A stretch of 38,656 bases of DNA from Phenylobacterium sp. (lineage in GTDB: Bacteria; Pseudomonadota; Alphaproteobacteria; Caulobacterales; Caulobacteraceae), in assembly GCF_030645195.1 (NCBI RefSeq), contig NZ_JAUSLW010000047.1:1-38656 (forward strand), written 5' to 3'. The position numbers were made by a program, and so were the translations under genes. The notes under the pieces are model-generated. The model was not told the DNA's origin. It searched no databases and saw nothing but the letters and a program-made list of their open reading frames with translations. Positions 8,376 through 17,803 of the stretch are shown here, in pieces (the stretch's first letter is position 1; each line of letters opens with the position of its first letter).

Positions 8376-8924
8376 ATGACCGCCATCGGCCCCACCCTGG
8401 AAACCGACCGCCTGATCCTGCGTCCGCCCTGCGCGGCGGACTTCGCGCCCTGGTGCGCCTTCATGGCCGACGAGGAGGCCGCCCGGCATATCGGCGGGCT
8501 GCAGACGCCTTCGGTGGTCTGGCGGGCCCTCTGCTCGGTGACCGGCGCCTGGACCATCAGCGGCTTTTCGATGTTCAGCGTGATCGAGAAGGCCACCGGC
8601 GACTGGGTCGGCCGGCTGGGGCCCTGGCAACCCGAGGGATGGCCGGGAACCGAGGTGGGCTGGGGCGTGGTCCGCGACCGCTGGGGCAGGGGCTACGCCA
8701 CCGAGGGCGCCATCGCCGCCACAGACTGGGCCTTCGACAATTTCGACTGGCATGAGGTGGTGCACACCATCGACCCGGCCAACACCGCCTCGGCGGCGGT
8801 GGCCCGGCGCCTGGGGTCGACCATCCTGCGCCAGGCCCGGATGCCGGCCCCCTATGAGGACCTCACCGTCGATGTCTGGGGCCAGAGCCGGGAAGACTGG
8901 ATGGCGCGGCGGGCCTCCCGCTAG
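8376..8924 (+). CDS. GNAT N-acetyltransferase, RimJ/RimL type
   Basis: 182 residues. It starts LETDRLILRPPCAADFAPW, the characteristic opening of RimJ/RimL-like acetyltransferases. The acetyl-CoA loop is seen as GWGVVRDRWGRGYATEGA (residues ~97-114), and the late motif is IDPANTASAAVARRLG. The acceptor is unknown: the family includes ribosomal-protein N-terminal and small-molecule acetyltransferases. AAGGAGG lies seven bases before the ATG at 8376, so this start is chosen over an upstream in-frame one. Its end overlaps the convergent LytTR gene by four bases. Confidence 0.88.
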   Translation: MTAIGPTLETDRLILRPPCAADFAPWCAFMADEEAARHIGGLQTPSVVWRALCSVTGAWTISGFSMFSVIEKATGDWVGRLGPWQPEGWPGTEVGWGVVRDRWGRGYATEGAIAATDWAFDNFDWHEVVHTIDPANTASAAVARRLGSTILRQARMPAPYEDLTVDVWGQSREDWMARRASR

Positions 8925-9721
8925 ATCCAGCCGGCTTCGCGGATCACCCGGGCATAGGTGCGGCTGACCGGGACCTCCGATCCGTCCTTCAGGGTCAGGG
9001 TCGCCCGCCCGTCGCCGCGCCGGGCGTTCGCCACCGCGTCGCGGGCCACCCACCAGGAGCGGTGCACCTGGGCGCCCTCGATCCCCTCCAACTCGGCCAC
9101 CGCGTCGGCCAGGCGCATCAGGATCAGGTCCTGGCCCTTGGAGGTGTGCAGCCGCAGGTAATGGTCCTGCGCCTCCACCGCCCAGACCTCGGCCCCCCGC
9201 AGCTTCAGGGGCAGGCGCTCGAGGAACTTCACCGGGCCGGGCGGGGCCGGCGCCGGCGCGGCGGAGCGGCGATGGGAGAGGAAGATCGCCAGGCCGCTCA
9301 TCACCAGGCACATCACCCAGGTGATGGCCATGAACTGCGGAAGCTCGCGCAGCATCGCCCGGTCGCCCGAGACCGCCCACACCGCGCCCCAGACCAGCAG
9401 GCCCATCAGCGGGGTCATCAGGGTTCCGCTCAGCACCGTCCGGGTGGCCATGCCGCGCTGGGCGAGGGGAATGAGGCCGACAAGCCGGAAGGTGATCATG
9501 CCCAGGCCCGCCCCGGCCAGGCCCACGGCGACCATGAATAGGGTGCGTGGGATGAAGGGAACACGCTCGCTGCCGAAGGCGCCCACGAAGCTCAGGAAGG
9601 CGCCCACCCCGGCGGCCATGATCAGGGTGCGCCGTGTCCCGGCCCAGCTCAGGGGCTCCACCCGCGAAGCGTGAGCCGCGGCGGGCCGCGATTGGCGCAG
9701 GCGATCTGTCATTCGACGCAT
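8921..9721 (-). CDS. Membrane-bound LytTR-type DNA-binding regulator
   Basis: About 266 residues. The N-terminal half has four hydrophobic segments (beginning LIMAAGVGAFLSFVGAFG, then LFMVAVGLAGAGLGMITF, TPLMGLLVWGAVWAV and FMAITWVMCLVMSGLAIFL). A linker leads to a C-terminal LytTR DNA-binding domain: VWAVEAQDHYLRLHTSKGQDLILMRLADAV, then VHRSWWVARDAV, then VPVSRTYARVIREAGW. Such TM-LytTR proteins are transcription regulators that bind DNA while anchored in the inner membrane; some are controlled by small partner membrane proteins. The divergent DUF2306 membrane gene is a possible neighbour of that kind, which is inference. The start is uncertain: ATG at 9721 or 9712 (AAAGG upstream) or GTG at 9754. 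Confidence 0.87.
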   Translation of the reverse strand: MRRMTDRLRQSRPAAAHASRVEPLSWAGTRRTLIMAAGVGAFLSFVGAFGSERVPFIPRTLFMVAVGLAGAGLGMITFRLVGLIPLAQRGMATRTVLSGTLMTPLMGLLVWGAVWAVSGDRAMLRELPQFMAITWVMCLVMSGLAIFLSHRRSAAPAPAPPGPVKFLERLPLKLRGAEVWAVEAQDHYLRLHTSKGQDLILMRLADAVAELEGIEGAQVHRSWWVARDAVANARRGDGRATLTLKDGSEVPVSRTYARVIREAGWI

Positions 9722-9811
9722 CGGCCTTTGCGCATCGGGGGCCCCGGTCTCCACACAGCGTCACAGGAAGGCGGCCGCGCCGAAGCGGCCCCCAGCATGC
9801 GGAGATAAAGG

Positions 9812-10354
9812 ATGTCGCTGGTTTCGCAAATCTCGGGCCCCAGTCGGGTCCGGCGCCTGGGCGCGATCGTGCTGCCGGCAGCGGTCATCGGCCTGGTGGC
9901 GGCGCTCGCCCCCTTCGCCGGGACCATCGGGCGCCTCGCCGCCCGCGGCCGTCTTCACAGCCCCGACCTCGCCCTGCTGGCCGCCCAGCCCCTGGTGATC
10001 AAGCTGCACATCGCCGGAGCGCTCGGCGCCCTGCTGATCGGGGCGATGCTGATGACCCTGCGCAAGGGGGTCGCCCTGCACCGCGCCGCCGGCTGGCTGT
10101 GGGTCGCCGCCATGTCGCTGGCGGCCGGCTCCTCGATCTTCATCACCGGGATCAACGGCGACCACTGGTCCTTGATCCATCTGTTCACCGGCTGGACCCT
10201 GATCGCCCTGCCCATCGCCGTGATCGCCGCCCGCCGCCACCAGGTGAAGGACCACCGCCGCTTCATGATGGGCCTGTTCTATGGCGGCCTGGTGATCAAC
10301 GGCTTCATCGCCTTCATCCCCGGCCGCACCATGTGGAACGTCTTCTTCGGGTGA
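9812..10354 (+). CDS. DUF2306 family four-helix membrane protein
   Basis: 180 residues with about four to five membrane segments. After IVLPAAVIGLVAALAPFAG comes VIKLHIAGALGALLIGAMLMTLRKG, then LHRAAGWLWVAAMSLAAGSSIFI, with His residues at helix ends, then the ending RRHQVKDHRRFMMGLFYGGLVINGFIAFIPGR. The KLH, LHRxxGW and DHRRxM patterns match DUF2306, a predicted integral-membrane family with histidines that may bind a cofactor; no function is established. It is divergent from the LytTR regulator, so regulation by that protein is plausible but unproven. The SD before the ATG at 9812 is weak. Confidence 0.82.
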   Translation: MSLVSQISGPSRVRRLGAIVLPAAVIGLVAALAPFAGTIGRLAARGRLHSPDLALLAAQPLVIKLHIAGALGALLIGAMLMTLRKGVALHRAAGWLWVAAMSLAAGSSIFITGINGDHWSLIHLFTGWTLIALPIAVIAARRHQVKDHRRFMMGLFYGGLVINGFIAFIPGRTMWNVFFG

Positions 10355-10445
10355 CGCTACGGCGGGGGCGTGGCGTGGCGTTCCGCCTTGAGGAACATGG
10401 GCTTGGGCAATTGGACGCGTGCGTATTTTTCTGACCGTGGCGCGG

Positions 10446-10473
10446 TTGCAACGGTCCGGAACGGCGCTTATAC
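10446..10473 (+). promoter_or_regulatory. Candidate promoter of sucC
   Basis: TTGCAA at 10446-10451 and GCTTATACC around 10466-10474, with a 16-base spacer before TTATAC, resemble a housekeeping promoter; the second box is close to the Caulobacter GCTANAWC type. It lies about 50 bases before the sucC ATG. Judged by eye only. Confidence 0.4.
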
Positions 10474-10524
10474 CCCGGCTTCTCGCCGCACTGGGCGGGC
10501 CCAAACAGCGCGTTTCGCGACCTC

Positions 10525-11724
10525 ATGAATATACACGAGCATCAAGCCAAAGCCGTCCTCTCCGAGTTCGGCGTGGCGGTCCCGCGTGGTTATCCGGCCT
10601 TCACCGTGGAGGAGGCCGTCAAGGCCGCCGAAACCCTGGGCGGACCGGTCTTCGTGGTGAAATCCCAGATCCATGCCGGCGGCCGCGGCAAGGGCCGCTT
10701 CGAGGGCCTGGGGCCTGACGCCAAGGGCGGGGTCAGGGTCGTGAAGTCCGTCGATGAGGTCCGCGCCAACGCCGCCGAGATGCTCGGCCGGGTGCTGGTG
10801 ACCCATCAGACGGGTCCCAAGGGCAAGCAGGTCAACCGCCTCTACATCGAGGAAGGCGCGGCGATCGCCAAGGAATTCTACCTGTCCCTGCTGGTGGATC
10901 GCGAGACCAGCCGGGTCTCGGTCGTGGCCTCCACCGAAGGCGGCATGGACATCGAGGAGGTGGCCCATTCCACCCCTGAGAAAATCATCACCTTCTCCAT
11001 CGACCCGGCGACGGGCATCTGGAACCACCACGGCCTGAAGCTCTCCAAGGCGCTCGGCCTGAAGGGCGACCTCTCCAAGCAGGCCGGCAAGCTGCTGCGC
11101 CAGCTCTATACGGCGTTCCTGGCCAAGGACATGAGCATGCTGGAGATCAACCCGCTGATCGTCACCGCCGACGACCAGCTGCGCGTCCTGGACGCCAAGG
11201 TCTCCTTCGATAGCAACGCCCTCTACCGCCACCCCGACATCGTCGCCCTGCGCGACGAGAGCGAGGAGGACCCCAAGGAGATCGAGGCCTCCAAGTACGA
11301 CCTCAGCTACATCGCGCTCGACGGCGAGATCGGCTGCATGGTCAACGGGGCCGGCCTGGCCATGGCGACCATGGACATCATCAAGCTCTACGGCGCCGAG
11401 CCCGCCAACTTCCTCGACGTCGGCGGCGGCGCCGACGAGGCCAAGGTGACGGCGGCCTTCAAGATCATCATGGCCGACCCCAACGTGAAGGGCATCCTGG
11501 TGAACATCTTCGGCGGCATCGCCCGTTGCGACGTCCTGGCTCAGGGCGTGGTGGCCGCGGTCAAGCAGGTGGGCCTGACGGTTCCCCTGGTGGTGCGCCT
11601 GGAGGGCACCAACGCCGAGCTGGGCAAGAAGATCATCAATGAGAGCGGCCTGAACGTCATCGCCGCCAACGATCTCTCCGATGGCGCCGAGAAGATTGTC
11701 GCCGCCGTGCGGGGAGCCGCCTGA
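10525..11724 (+). CDS. sucC: Succinyl-CoA synthetase (ADP-forming) beta subunit
   Basis: 399 residues, the normal length. It begins [22 protein letters not shown], the standard SucC opening, followed by the ATP-grasp fold ([22 protein letters not shown]) and the C-terminal CoA-ligase-like domain ([24 protein letters not shown], and [17 protein letters not shown]). With SucD it converts succinyl-CoA, ADP and phosphate to succinate, CoA and ATP in the cytoplasm. It is the first gene of the sucCDAB run; its TGA overlaps the sucD ATG by one base, indicating translational coupling. Confidence 0.98.
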   Translation: MNIHEHQAKAVLSEFGVAVPRGYPAFTVEEAVKAAETLGGPVFVVKSQIHAGGRGKGRFEGLGPDAKGGVRVVKSVDEVRANAAEMLGRVLVTHQTGPKGKQVNRLYIEEGAAIAKEFYLSLLVDRETSRVSVVASTEGGMDIEEVAHSTPEKIITFSIDPATGIWNHHGLKLSKALGLKGDLSKQAGKLLRQLYTAFLAKDMSMLEINPLIVTADDQLRVLDAKVSFDSNALYRHPDIVALRDESEEDPKEIEASKYDLSYIALDGEIGCMVNGAGLAMATMDIIKLYGAEPANFLDVGGGADEAKVTAAFKIIMADPNVKGILVNIFGGIARCDVLAQGVVAAVKQVGLTVPLVVRLEGTNAELGKKIINESGLNVIAANDLSDGAEKIVAAVRGAA

Positions 11725-12602
11725 TGTCCATCCTCATCGGCAAGAACACCAAGGTCATTTGCCAGGGCCTCACGGGCGCGCAAGGCACCTTCCACTCCGA
11801 GCAGGCCATCGCGTTTGGCACCAAGATGGTCGGCGGCGTCACCCCGGGCAAGGGCGGCTCCACCCACATCGGCCTGCCGGTCTTCGACACCGTCGACGAG
11901 GCCGTCCGGGCCACCGGCGCCGACGCCAGCGTGATCTATGTGCCGCCGGCCTTCGCCGCCGACTCCATCCTGGAAGCCATCGACGCGGGGGTTCCCCTAG
12001 TGATCTGCATCACCGAGGGCATCCCGGTGCTGGACATGGTGCAGGTCAAGCGCGCTCTGGTCGGCTCAAAAACCAGGCTGATCGGTCCCAACTGCCCCGG
12101 CGTCCTGACCCCGGACGCCTGCAAGATCGGCATCATGCCGGCCAATATCTTCAAGAAGGGCTCGGTGGGTGTTGTCTCGCGCTCGGGCACGCTTACCTAC
12201 GAAGCCGTGTTCCAGACCACCCAGGTGGGCCTGGGCCAGACCACGGCCGTGGGTATCGGCGGCGACCCCGTGAAGGGCACCGAGTTCATCGATATCCTCG
12301 ACATGTTCCTGAAGGATCCGGAGACGGAATCGATCATCATGATCGGCGAAATCGGCGGCTCCGCGGAAGAAGACGCGGCTGAATTCATTAAAAATTCAGC
12401 AACCAAGAAGCCTATGGTCGGGTTCATCGCGGGACGCACCGCGCCGCCTGGTCGGCGCATGGGTCACGCGGGCGCGATCATCTCCGGCGGCAAGGGCGGC
12501 GCCGAGGACAAGATCGCCGCGATGGAGGCTGCGGGCATCCGCGTGTCGCCGTCTCCGGCGAAGCTGGGCGAAACCCTCCTTGAGGTCCTTAAGAAGGCGT
12601 AA
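11724..12602 (+). CDS. sucD: Succinyl-CoA synthetase alpha subunit
   Basis: 292 residues. The CoA-binding Rossmann domain starts [21 protein letters not shown], followed by [14 protein letters not shown] and [11 protein letters not shown]. The phosphohistidine loop is near the C-terminus in [15 protein letters not shown] (His around residue 252). It is the alpha partner of SucC. The ATG shares its A with the sucC stop. About 160 bases holding a long hairpin separate it from sucA. Confidence 0.98.
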   Translation: MSILIGKNTKVICQGLTGAQGTFHSEQAIAFGTKMVGGVTPGKGGSTHIGLPVFDTVDEAVRATGADASVIYVPPAFAADSILEAIDAGVPLVICITEGIPVLDMVQVKRALVGSKTRLIGPNCPGVLTPDACKIGIMPANIFKKGSVGVVSRSGTLTYEAVFQTTQVGLGQTTAVGIGGDPVKGTEFIDILDMFLKDPETESIIMIGEIGGSAEEDAAEFIKNSATKKPMVGFIAGRTAPPGRRMGHAGAIISGGKGGAEDKIAAMEAAGIRVSPSPAKLGETLLEVLKKA

Positions 12603-12658
12603 GACCCTTCCAGCCGAAGTGGGGGCCGGTTCGGCGTCAGGAATGGTCTCACTAAGGT

Positions 12659-12687
12659 CTCAAGTGAACTCCAGGAGTTCGCTTGAG
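12659..12687 (+). promoter_or_regulatory. Long hairpin between sucD and sucA
   Basis: CTCAAGTGAACTCC (12659-12672) and GGAGTTCGCTTGAG (12674-12687) are inverse complements except for one T-G pair, centred on A12673. No T-run follows, so a simple terminator is unlikely. The right arm contains GGAG and an in-frame TTG at 12683, 81 bases before the usual sucA start. It may act as an attenuator, processing site or operator; the sequence does not say which. Confidence 0.55.
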
Positions 12688-12763
12688 GGCGAATTTAAGC
12701 GTAGGGCGGTCCGCGCTCGGCTCCTTTGATGAAGCGCCGCGGCCCCCCGGGAAAGCGGACGAA

Positions 12764-15718
12764 ATGGCGGACGACGCAGGTCTGATCAACGAGGTTCTCG
12801 CCGAGACCTCCTTCCTCTATGGCGGCAACACCGCCTTCGTGGAGGACCTCTATGCGAAATGGGCGGCCGACCCGAACGCGGTCGAGCCCTCCTGGCGGGC
12901 CTTCTTCGCCTCCCTGCAGGACCGCGCCGACGAGGTGAAGGCCGCGGCGGTGAAGCCCGGCTGGACCCAGAAGTCCGCGCCCGCCGCCCGTCCCGACTGG
13001 CTCTCGGCCATCGACGGCCTGTGGCCGGCGGTGGAGGCCAAGGTCGGCGCAAAGGTGGCCGAGCGCGCCGCCCCGACCACCACCCCCGAGGCCGTCCGCG
13101 CCGCGACGCTCGATTCCCTGCGCGCCATCATGATGATCCGCGCCTATCGGATGCGCGGCCATCTGCGGGCCAATCTCGATCCCCTGGGCATCGCCATCCC
13201 CGAGGGCGACGCCACCGAGCTGGACCCGGCCTCCTACGGCTTCACCGAGGCCGACTACGACCGTCCGATCTTCCTGGACTTCGTGCTGGGCCTGGAAACG
13301 GGCACGGTCCGCGAGATTCTGTCGATCCTGCGCCGCACCTACTGCAACGACATCGGCGTGCAGTACATGCACATCTCCGACCCGGCCCAGAAGGCCTGGC
13401 TGCAGGAGCGCATCGAGGGCCGCGATAAAGAAATAAGCTTCACCAAGGAGGGCAAGGTCGCCATCCTCAAGAAGCTGATCGAGGCCGAGGGCTTCGAGAA
13501 GTTCCTCCACAAGCGCTTCCCCGGCACCAAGCGCTTCGGCCTGGACGGCGGCGAGGCCATGGTCCCGGCGCTGGAGCAGATCATCAAGCGCGGCGGCGCG
13601 CTGGGCGTGAAGGACATCGTCATCGGCATGCCCCACCGGGGCCGCCTGAACGTGCTGGCCGCCGTGATGGCCAAGCCCTACCAGGTCATCTTCCACGAGT
13701 TCCAGGGCGGCTCGAGCCTGCCCTCGGACGTGGAGGGCTCCGGCGACGTGAAGTACCACATGGGCGCCTCGTCGGACCGGTCCTTCGACGACAACAACGT
13801 CCACCTGTCGCTCACCGCCAACCCGTCGCACCTGGAGATCGTCAACCCAGTGGTGCTGGGCAAGGCCCGCGCCAAGCAGGCTAGCCTGCTGCGCGAGAAC
13901 CCGGATTCCGGCCGCACCCATATCCTGCCCCTGCTGCTGCACGGGGACGCCGCCTTCGCCGGCCAGGGCGTGATCGCCGAGTGCTTCACCATCTCGGGCG
14001 TGAAGGGCTACCGCACCGGCGGCACCATCCACTTCATCGTCAACAACCAGATCGGCTTCACCACCGCCCCGGCCTTCAGCCGCTCGTCCCCCTATCCGTC
14101 GGACGTGGCCCTGATGGTGGAGGCCCCGATCTTCCACGTGAACGGGGACGACCCCGAGGCCGTGACCTATGTCGCCAAGGTGGCCACCGAGTTCCGCCAG
14201 CAGTTCGGCAAGGACGTGGTCATCGACATGTTCTGCTACCGCCGGTTCGGTCACAACGAGGGTGACGACCCGACGATGACCTCGCCCTTGATGTACGCCA
14301 AGATCAAGGACCACCCCTCGACCCGCGAGCTCTATTCCCGCCAGCTGATCGGCGAGGGCGTCATCACCGAGGGCGACGTCGCCGGTTGGATGCAGGAATT
14401 CGACGACTTCCTCGACCGGGAGATGGAGTCCGGCAAGACCTACAAGGCCAACAAGGCCGACTGGCTGGACGGCAAGTGGGCGGGCCTGGCCCTGCCCGAC
14501 GGCGACGACCGCCGCGGCGACACCAGCGTGCCCCTGCAGAAACTGCTGGACCTGGGCAACCGGATGACCGCCATCCCGCAGGGGCTGGACATCCACAAGA
14601 CCGTCAAGCGCGCCATCGACAACCGCCGCACGGCCATCGAGACCGGCGAGGGCCTGGACTGGGGCACGGGCGAGCACCTGGCCTTCGCCACCCTGCTGGA
14701 CGACGGTTTCCCGGTCCGCCTGGCCGGCCAGGACAGCGTGCGCGGCACCTTCGTGCAGCGCCACTGCGACCTGATCGACCAGACCACCGAGGCCCACTAC
14801 CAGCCGCTCTCCAACCTGCGCCCCGGCCAGGCCCACTTCGAGGTCATCGACTCGGCCCTGTCGGAGGAGGCGGTGTTGGGCTTCGAGTACGGCTTCTCCC
14901 TGGCCGACCCCAAGACGCTGGTTCTCTGGGAGGCCCAGTTCGGCGACTTCGCCAACGGCGCCCAGGTGGTCATCGACCAGTTCATCTCCTCGGGCGAACG
15001 GAAGTGGCTGCGGATGAGCGGGCTGGTCCTGCTGCTGCCCCATGGCTACGAGGGCCAGGGCCCGGAACACTCCTCGGCCCGCCTGGAGCGCTTCCTGCAG
15101 CTCTGCGCCGAGGACAACCTCCAGGTCGTCAACTGCTCGACCCCGGCCAACTACTTCCACGTCCTGCGCCGTCAGATGCGCCGGGAGTTCCGCAAGCCCC
15201 TGGTGGTGATGACGCCCAAGTCGCTGCTGCGGCACAAGAAGGCGACCTCGCGGCTGGTGGACATGGCCGAGGGCTCGTCCTTCCACCGTGTCCTGCACGA
15301 CGACGCCGAGCGCGGCGTCAATACCGCCGTCAAGCTGGCGCCCCCCGAGAAGATCCGCCGCGTCGTGCTCTGCTCGGGCAAGGTCTATTACGACCTGCTG
15401 GACGCGCGCGAGGAGAAGGGTGTCGACGACGTCTATCTGATGCGCCTGGAGCAGTTCTATCCCTGGCCGGTGAAGTCGCTGTCCACCGAACTGTCGCGCT
15501 TCCCCAACGCCGAGCTGGTCTGGTGCCAGGAAGAGCCGAAGAACATGGGCGGCTGGACCTTCGTCGACCCGTGGCTGGAGCTCACCCTCGACCGGCTGAA
15601 GATCAAGGCCAAGCGCGCCCGCTATGTCGGCCGCCCGGCCTCGGCCTCCACCGCCGCCGGCCAGATGAGCCGGCACATGAAGGAACTGCAGAACTTCCTC
15701 GCCGAAGCCTTCGCCTAA
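12764..15718 (+). CDS. sucA: 2-oxoglutarate dehydrogenase E1 component
   Basis: 984 residues from the ATG at 12764, the normal size. The N-terminal E2-binding segment [20 protein letters not shown] is followed by a linker and the dehydrogenase core. In it: [44 protein letters not shown] (thiamine diphosphate/metal site), VNNQIGFTT, and [12 protein letters not shown]. The C-terminal half has [20 protein letters not shown]. It decarboxylates 2-oxoglutarate and passes the succinyl group to the E2 lipoyl arm. A TTG 27 codons upstream has a good SD (AGGAG, 12672-12676) but would add residues with no family match and starts inside a hairpin, so [11 protein letters not shown] is preferred. Codirectional with sucB, gap 35 bases. 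Confidence 0.97.
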   Translation: MADDAGLINEVLAETSFLYGGNTAFVEDLYAKWAADPNAVEPSWRAFFASLQDRADEVKAAAVKPGWTQKSAPAARPDWLSAIDGLWPAVEAKVGAKVAERAAPTTTPEAVRAATLDSLRAIMMIRAYRMRGHLRANLDPLGIAIPEGDATELDPASYGFTEADYDRPIFLDFVLGLETGTVREILSILRRTYCNDIGVQYMHISDPAQKAWLQERIEGRDKEISFTKEGKVAILKKLIEAEGFEKFLHKRFPGTKRFGLDGGEAMVPALEQIIKRGGALGVKDIVIGMPHRGRLNVLAAVMAKPYQVIFHEFQGGSSLPSDVEGSGDVKYHMGASSDRSFDDNNVHLSLTANPSHLEIVNPVVLGKARAKQASLLRENPDSGRTHILPLLLHGDAAFAGQGVIAECFTISGVKGYRTGGTIHFIVNNQIGFTTAPAFSRSSPYPSDVALMVEAPIFHVNGDDPEAVTYVAKVATEFRQQFGKDVVIDMFCYRRFGHNEGDDPTMTSPLMYAKIKDHPSTRELYSRQLIGEGVITEGDVAGWMQEFDDFLDREMESGKTYKANKADWLDGKWAGLALPDGDDRRGDTSVPLQKLLDLGNRMTAIPQGLDIHKTVKRAIDNRRTAIETGEGLDWGTGEHLAFATLLDDGFPVRLAGQDSVRGTFVQRHCDLIDQTTEAHYQPLSNLRPGQAHFEVIDSALSEEAVLGFEYGFSLADPKTLVLWEAQFGDFANGAQVVIDQFISSGERKWLRMSGLVLLLPHGYEGQGPEHSSARLERFLQLCAEDNLQVVNCSTPANYFHVLRRQMRREFRKPLVVMTPKSLLRHKKATSRLVDMAEGSSFHRVLHDDAERGVNTAVKLAPPEKIRRVVLCSGKVYYDLLDAREEKGVDDVYLMRLEQFYPWPVKSLSTELSRFPNAELVWCQEEPKNMGGWTFVDPWLELTLDRLKIKAKRARYVGRPASASTAAGQMSRHMKELQNFLAEAFA

Positions 15719-15753
15719 ACCGTCCGACCGCAAGAACAGAAAGAACCTTCCCC

Positions 15754-16989
15754 ATGGCCGATATCATGACGCCCGCGCTCGGCGAATCCGTCACCGAAGC
15801 GACAGTGGCGCGCTGGGCCAAGAAGCCCGGGGACGCGGTCCGGAAGGATGAGATCCTGGTGGAGCTGGAGACCGACAAGGTCAGCCTCGAGGTCGCCGCC
15901 CCCGCCGACGGGGTGCTGGACACCATCAGCGCCGAGGAAGGCGCCACCGTCGTCCCCGGCGCGGTCCTGGGTCACGTGATCGAGGGCGCCGCCGCCGCCA
16001 AGCCGGCCGCCGCCCCCCCCAAGGTCGAACCCCCCAAGGCCGCCGCGCCGGCCCCGGCTCCGGCGCCCGCTCCGGCTCCCGCGCCCAAGCCCGCCCCGGC
16101 CGTGGCCGCCGCCGCGCCGCTGGCCCCCTCCGCCCAGCGGATCGTGGCCGAGAACAGCCTCGACGCCGCCGCGATCGCCGGAACCGGCAAGGCTGGCCGG
16201 GTGACCAAGGGCGACGCGCTCGCCGCCCTGGAGGCCCGCGCCAACACCCCGGCCGCGCCCGCCGCCGCCATCGCGCCGCGCGAGATCCATGAGCGCGAGG
16301 AGCGGGTCCGCATGACCCGCCTGCGCCAGACCATCGCGCGCCGGCTGAAGGAGGCCCAGAACGCCGCGGCCATGCTGACGACCTTCAACGAGGTCGACAT
16401 GACCAACGTCATGGCCCTGCGCACCAAGTACAAGGACGTGTTCGAGAAGACCCACGGGGTGAAGCTCGGCTTCATGAGCTTCTTCGTGGCCGCCGTGGTC
16501 GCCGCCCTCAAGCAGGTCCCGGAGGTCAACGCCGAGATCGAGGGCCAGGACATCATCTACAAGAACCACTACGACATCGGCGTCGCTGTCGGCACCGAGC
16601 GCGGCCTGGTGGTCCCCGTGGTCCGCGACGCCGACGCGCTCAGCCTGGCCGGCGTGGAAAAGGCCATCGGCGCCCTGGGCAAGAAGGCCCGCGACGGGGC
16701 TCTGGCCATGGACGACCTGCAGGGCGGCACCTTCACCATCTCCAACGGCGGGGTCTACGGCTCGCTGATGTCGACCCCGATCCTCAACGCCCCGCAGTCG
16801 GGGATCCTGGGGATGCACAAGATCCAGGACCGCCCCATGGCCATCGGCGGCCAGGTGGTGATCCGGCCGATGATGTATCTGGCGCTCAGCTACGATCACC
16901 GCGTCGTCGACGGCCAGGGCGCGGTGACCTTCCTGGTCCACGTCAAGGACGCCATCGAGGACCCGGAGCGCCTGCTGCTGGACATCTGA
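15754..16989 (+). CDS. sucB: Dihydrolipoyl succinyltransferase (E2 of 2-oxoglutarate dehydrogenase)
   Basis: 411 residues. One lipoyl domain (residues ~1-76) carries the lipoylated K42 in [12 protein letters not shown]. An Ala-Pro-rich linker follows (~80-125), then a peripheral subunit-binding domain ([20 protein letters not shown], ~128-165) and the catalytic acyltransferase domain starting [20 protein letters not shown]. The active-site motif [12 protein letters not shown] is near the C-terminus and marks the SucB subgroup. The frame is open far upstream through sucA in another frame, but the ATG at 15754 begins [18 protein letters not shown], the standard start. It receives the succinyl group from SucA and makes succinyl-CoA for SucCD. 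Confidence 0.97.
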   Translation: MADIMTPALGESVTEATVARWAKKPGDAVRKDEILVELETDKVSLEVAAPADGVLDTISAEEGATVVPGAVLGHVIEGAAAAKPAAAPPKVEPPKAAAPAPAPAPAPAPAPKPAPAVAAAAPLAPSAQRIVAENSLDAAAIAGTGKAGRVTKGDALAALEARANTPAAPAAAIAPREIHEREERVRMTRLRQTIARRLKEAQNAAAMLTTFNEVDMTNVMALRTKYKDVFEKTHGVKLGFMSFFVAAVVAALKQVPEVNAEIEGQDIIYKNHYDIGVAVGTERGLVVPVVRDADALSLAGVEKAIGALGKKARDGALAMDDLQGGTFTISNGGVYGSLMSTPILNAPQSGILGMHKIQDRPMAIGGQVVIRPMMYLALSYDHRVVDGQGAVTFLVHVKDAIEDPERLLLDI

Positions 16990-17014
16990 ACTTGAAATCG
17001 CCGGCGCCGGGACG

Positions 17015-17033
17015 TATCTACATTTTGTAGATA
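17015..17033. promoter_or_regulatory. Perfect palindrome, probable VapB operator
   Basis: TATCTACA TTT TGTAGATA, 8-bp arms and a 3-base centre. The last A is also the first base of an in-frame ATG (17033). Antitoxins of the AbrB/VapB type bind such palindromes to repress their own operon; the site lies directly before vapB and in an AT-rich patch that could hold the -10 box. Confidence 0.75.
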
Positions 17034-17044
17034 TGGAGGCGGTC

Positions 17045-17293
17045 GTGGGCGAAGTTCTCAAAGCCAAGCTCTTCACGCACGGCGGTAGTCAGGCTGTTCG
17101 GCTGCCGAAGGCCTTCCGGTTCGAGGGAACCGAGGTGCGCATTCGCAGGGACGGCGACAAGGTCATATTGGAGCCGGTGCGGGCGAAACTGTCCGACCTG
17201 TGGGCGGAGCTCGACGCTCTCGCCGAGCCTGAACATCCGTTTCCCTATCCGCCGAAGCAGCCGCCGGCGCCGGATCCGGATTTCGAGTGGTGA
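17045..17293 (+). CDS. vapB: VapB-type antitoxin (SpoVT-AbrB fold)
   Basis: 82 residues from GTG at 17045. [23 protein letters not shown] is the hallmark of the VapB/MazE swapped-hairpin DNA-binding domain. The later part ([20 protein letters not shown], then the Pro-rich end [17 protein letters not shown]) is the toxin-wrapping tail. GGAGG (17035-17039) is five bases before this GTG, and the result has the usual short N-terminus, so I choose it over ATG 17033, which has no SD and overlaps the operator. It neutralises and co-represses with VapC, overlapping its start. This module separates sucB from lpd. Confidence 0.88.
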   Translation: MGEVLKAKLFTHGGSQAVRLPKAFRFEGTEVRIRRDGDKVILEPVRAKLSDLWAELDALAEPEHPFPYPPKQPPAPDPDFEW

Positions 17294-17736
17294 GACTCAG
17301 CCTCGATTCCTCCACCGCGGTGGAGTTGATCCGCGGCGAGCGTGTTCACTTCCGGCAGATCTTGGAGCAGGCTCGAGCCCGCGGCGACCAGATACATGTC
17401 TCCGCCGTCGTGCTTCAGGAACTCGCCTTCGGGGCGTTGCGCAGTCCTCGTCCCGAGCATCACTTGCGCCGCCTCGACCTGTTTATCTCCGACTTCCGCG
17501 TCGAAGCTTGGACAGTCGATGACGGCATGGTCACCGCCCGTCTGCGCGCGGATCTCGAAGGGGCGGGCAGCCGGATTGGCGCCTACGACACCCTGATCGC
17601 CGGCCAGGCGCTCTGTCGGGGCTGGAGCGTGGTCACTTCGAACGTCAGGGAGTTCATCCGGGTCAAAGGCCTGCATGTCGTCGATTGGTCCGATCCAACG
17701 GGTCCGATAGAGTTCGGCAAGCCCTCAAGCGCGTGA
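17287..17736 (+). CDS. vapC: VapC-type PIN-domain ribonuclease toxin
   Basis: 149 residues. The acidic PIN residues are in place: D7 in [14 protein letters not shown], a Glu in [13 protein letters not shown], and Asp in [16 protein letters not shown], with the final TSNVREF loop. These coordinate magnesium for RNA cleavage; VapC toxins usually cut initiator tRNA, other tRNAs or rRNA, and the target here is unknown. The gene starts at GTG 17287 (or the next GTG, 17290), overlapping the end of vapB by four to seven bases as is normal for such pairs. The motifs look intact, so the module is likely active. Confidence 0.9.
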   Translation: MVRLSLDSSTAVELIRGERVHFRQILEQARARGDQIHVSAVVLQELAFGALRSPRPEHHLRRLDLFISDFRVEAWTVDDGMVTARLRADLEGAGSRIGAYDTLIAGQALCRGWSVVTSNVREFIRVKGLHVVDWSDPTGPIEFGKPSSA

Positions 17737-17803
17737 TCGAGTCTCGCCTCACGCGCGAAGCTCCTATATCTGAGCCCCAGGTTTCCAAGCGGATCAGAGG
17801 CTC

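Noticed and set aside
12683..12763. TTG start for sucA with a good SD
   Set aside because: It adds 27 residues unlike the E1 family and starts inside a hairpin; kept only as a note on possible regulation.
12695..15733. A 1012-codon open frame antisense to sucA
   Set aside because: It mirrors sucA codon by codon in a GC-rich genome, and its translation is His/Gly/Ala-rich with no domain. Such shadow frames are expected.
14386..15753. Long in-frame extension upstream of the sucB ATG
   Set aside because: The frame overlaps sucA out of phase and has arginine- and proline-rich nonsense; the E2 family start is at 15754.
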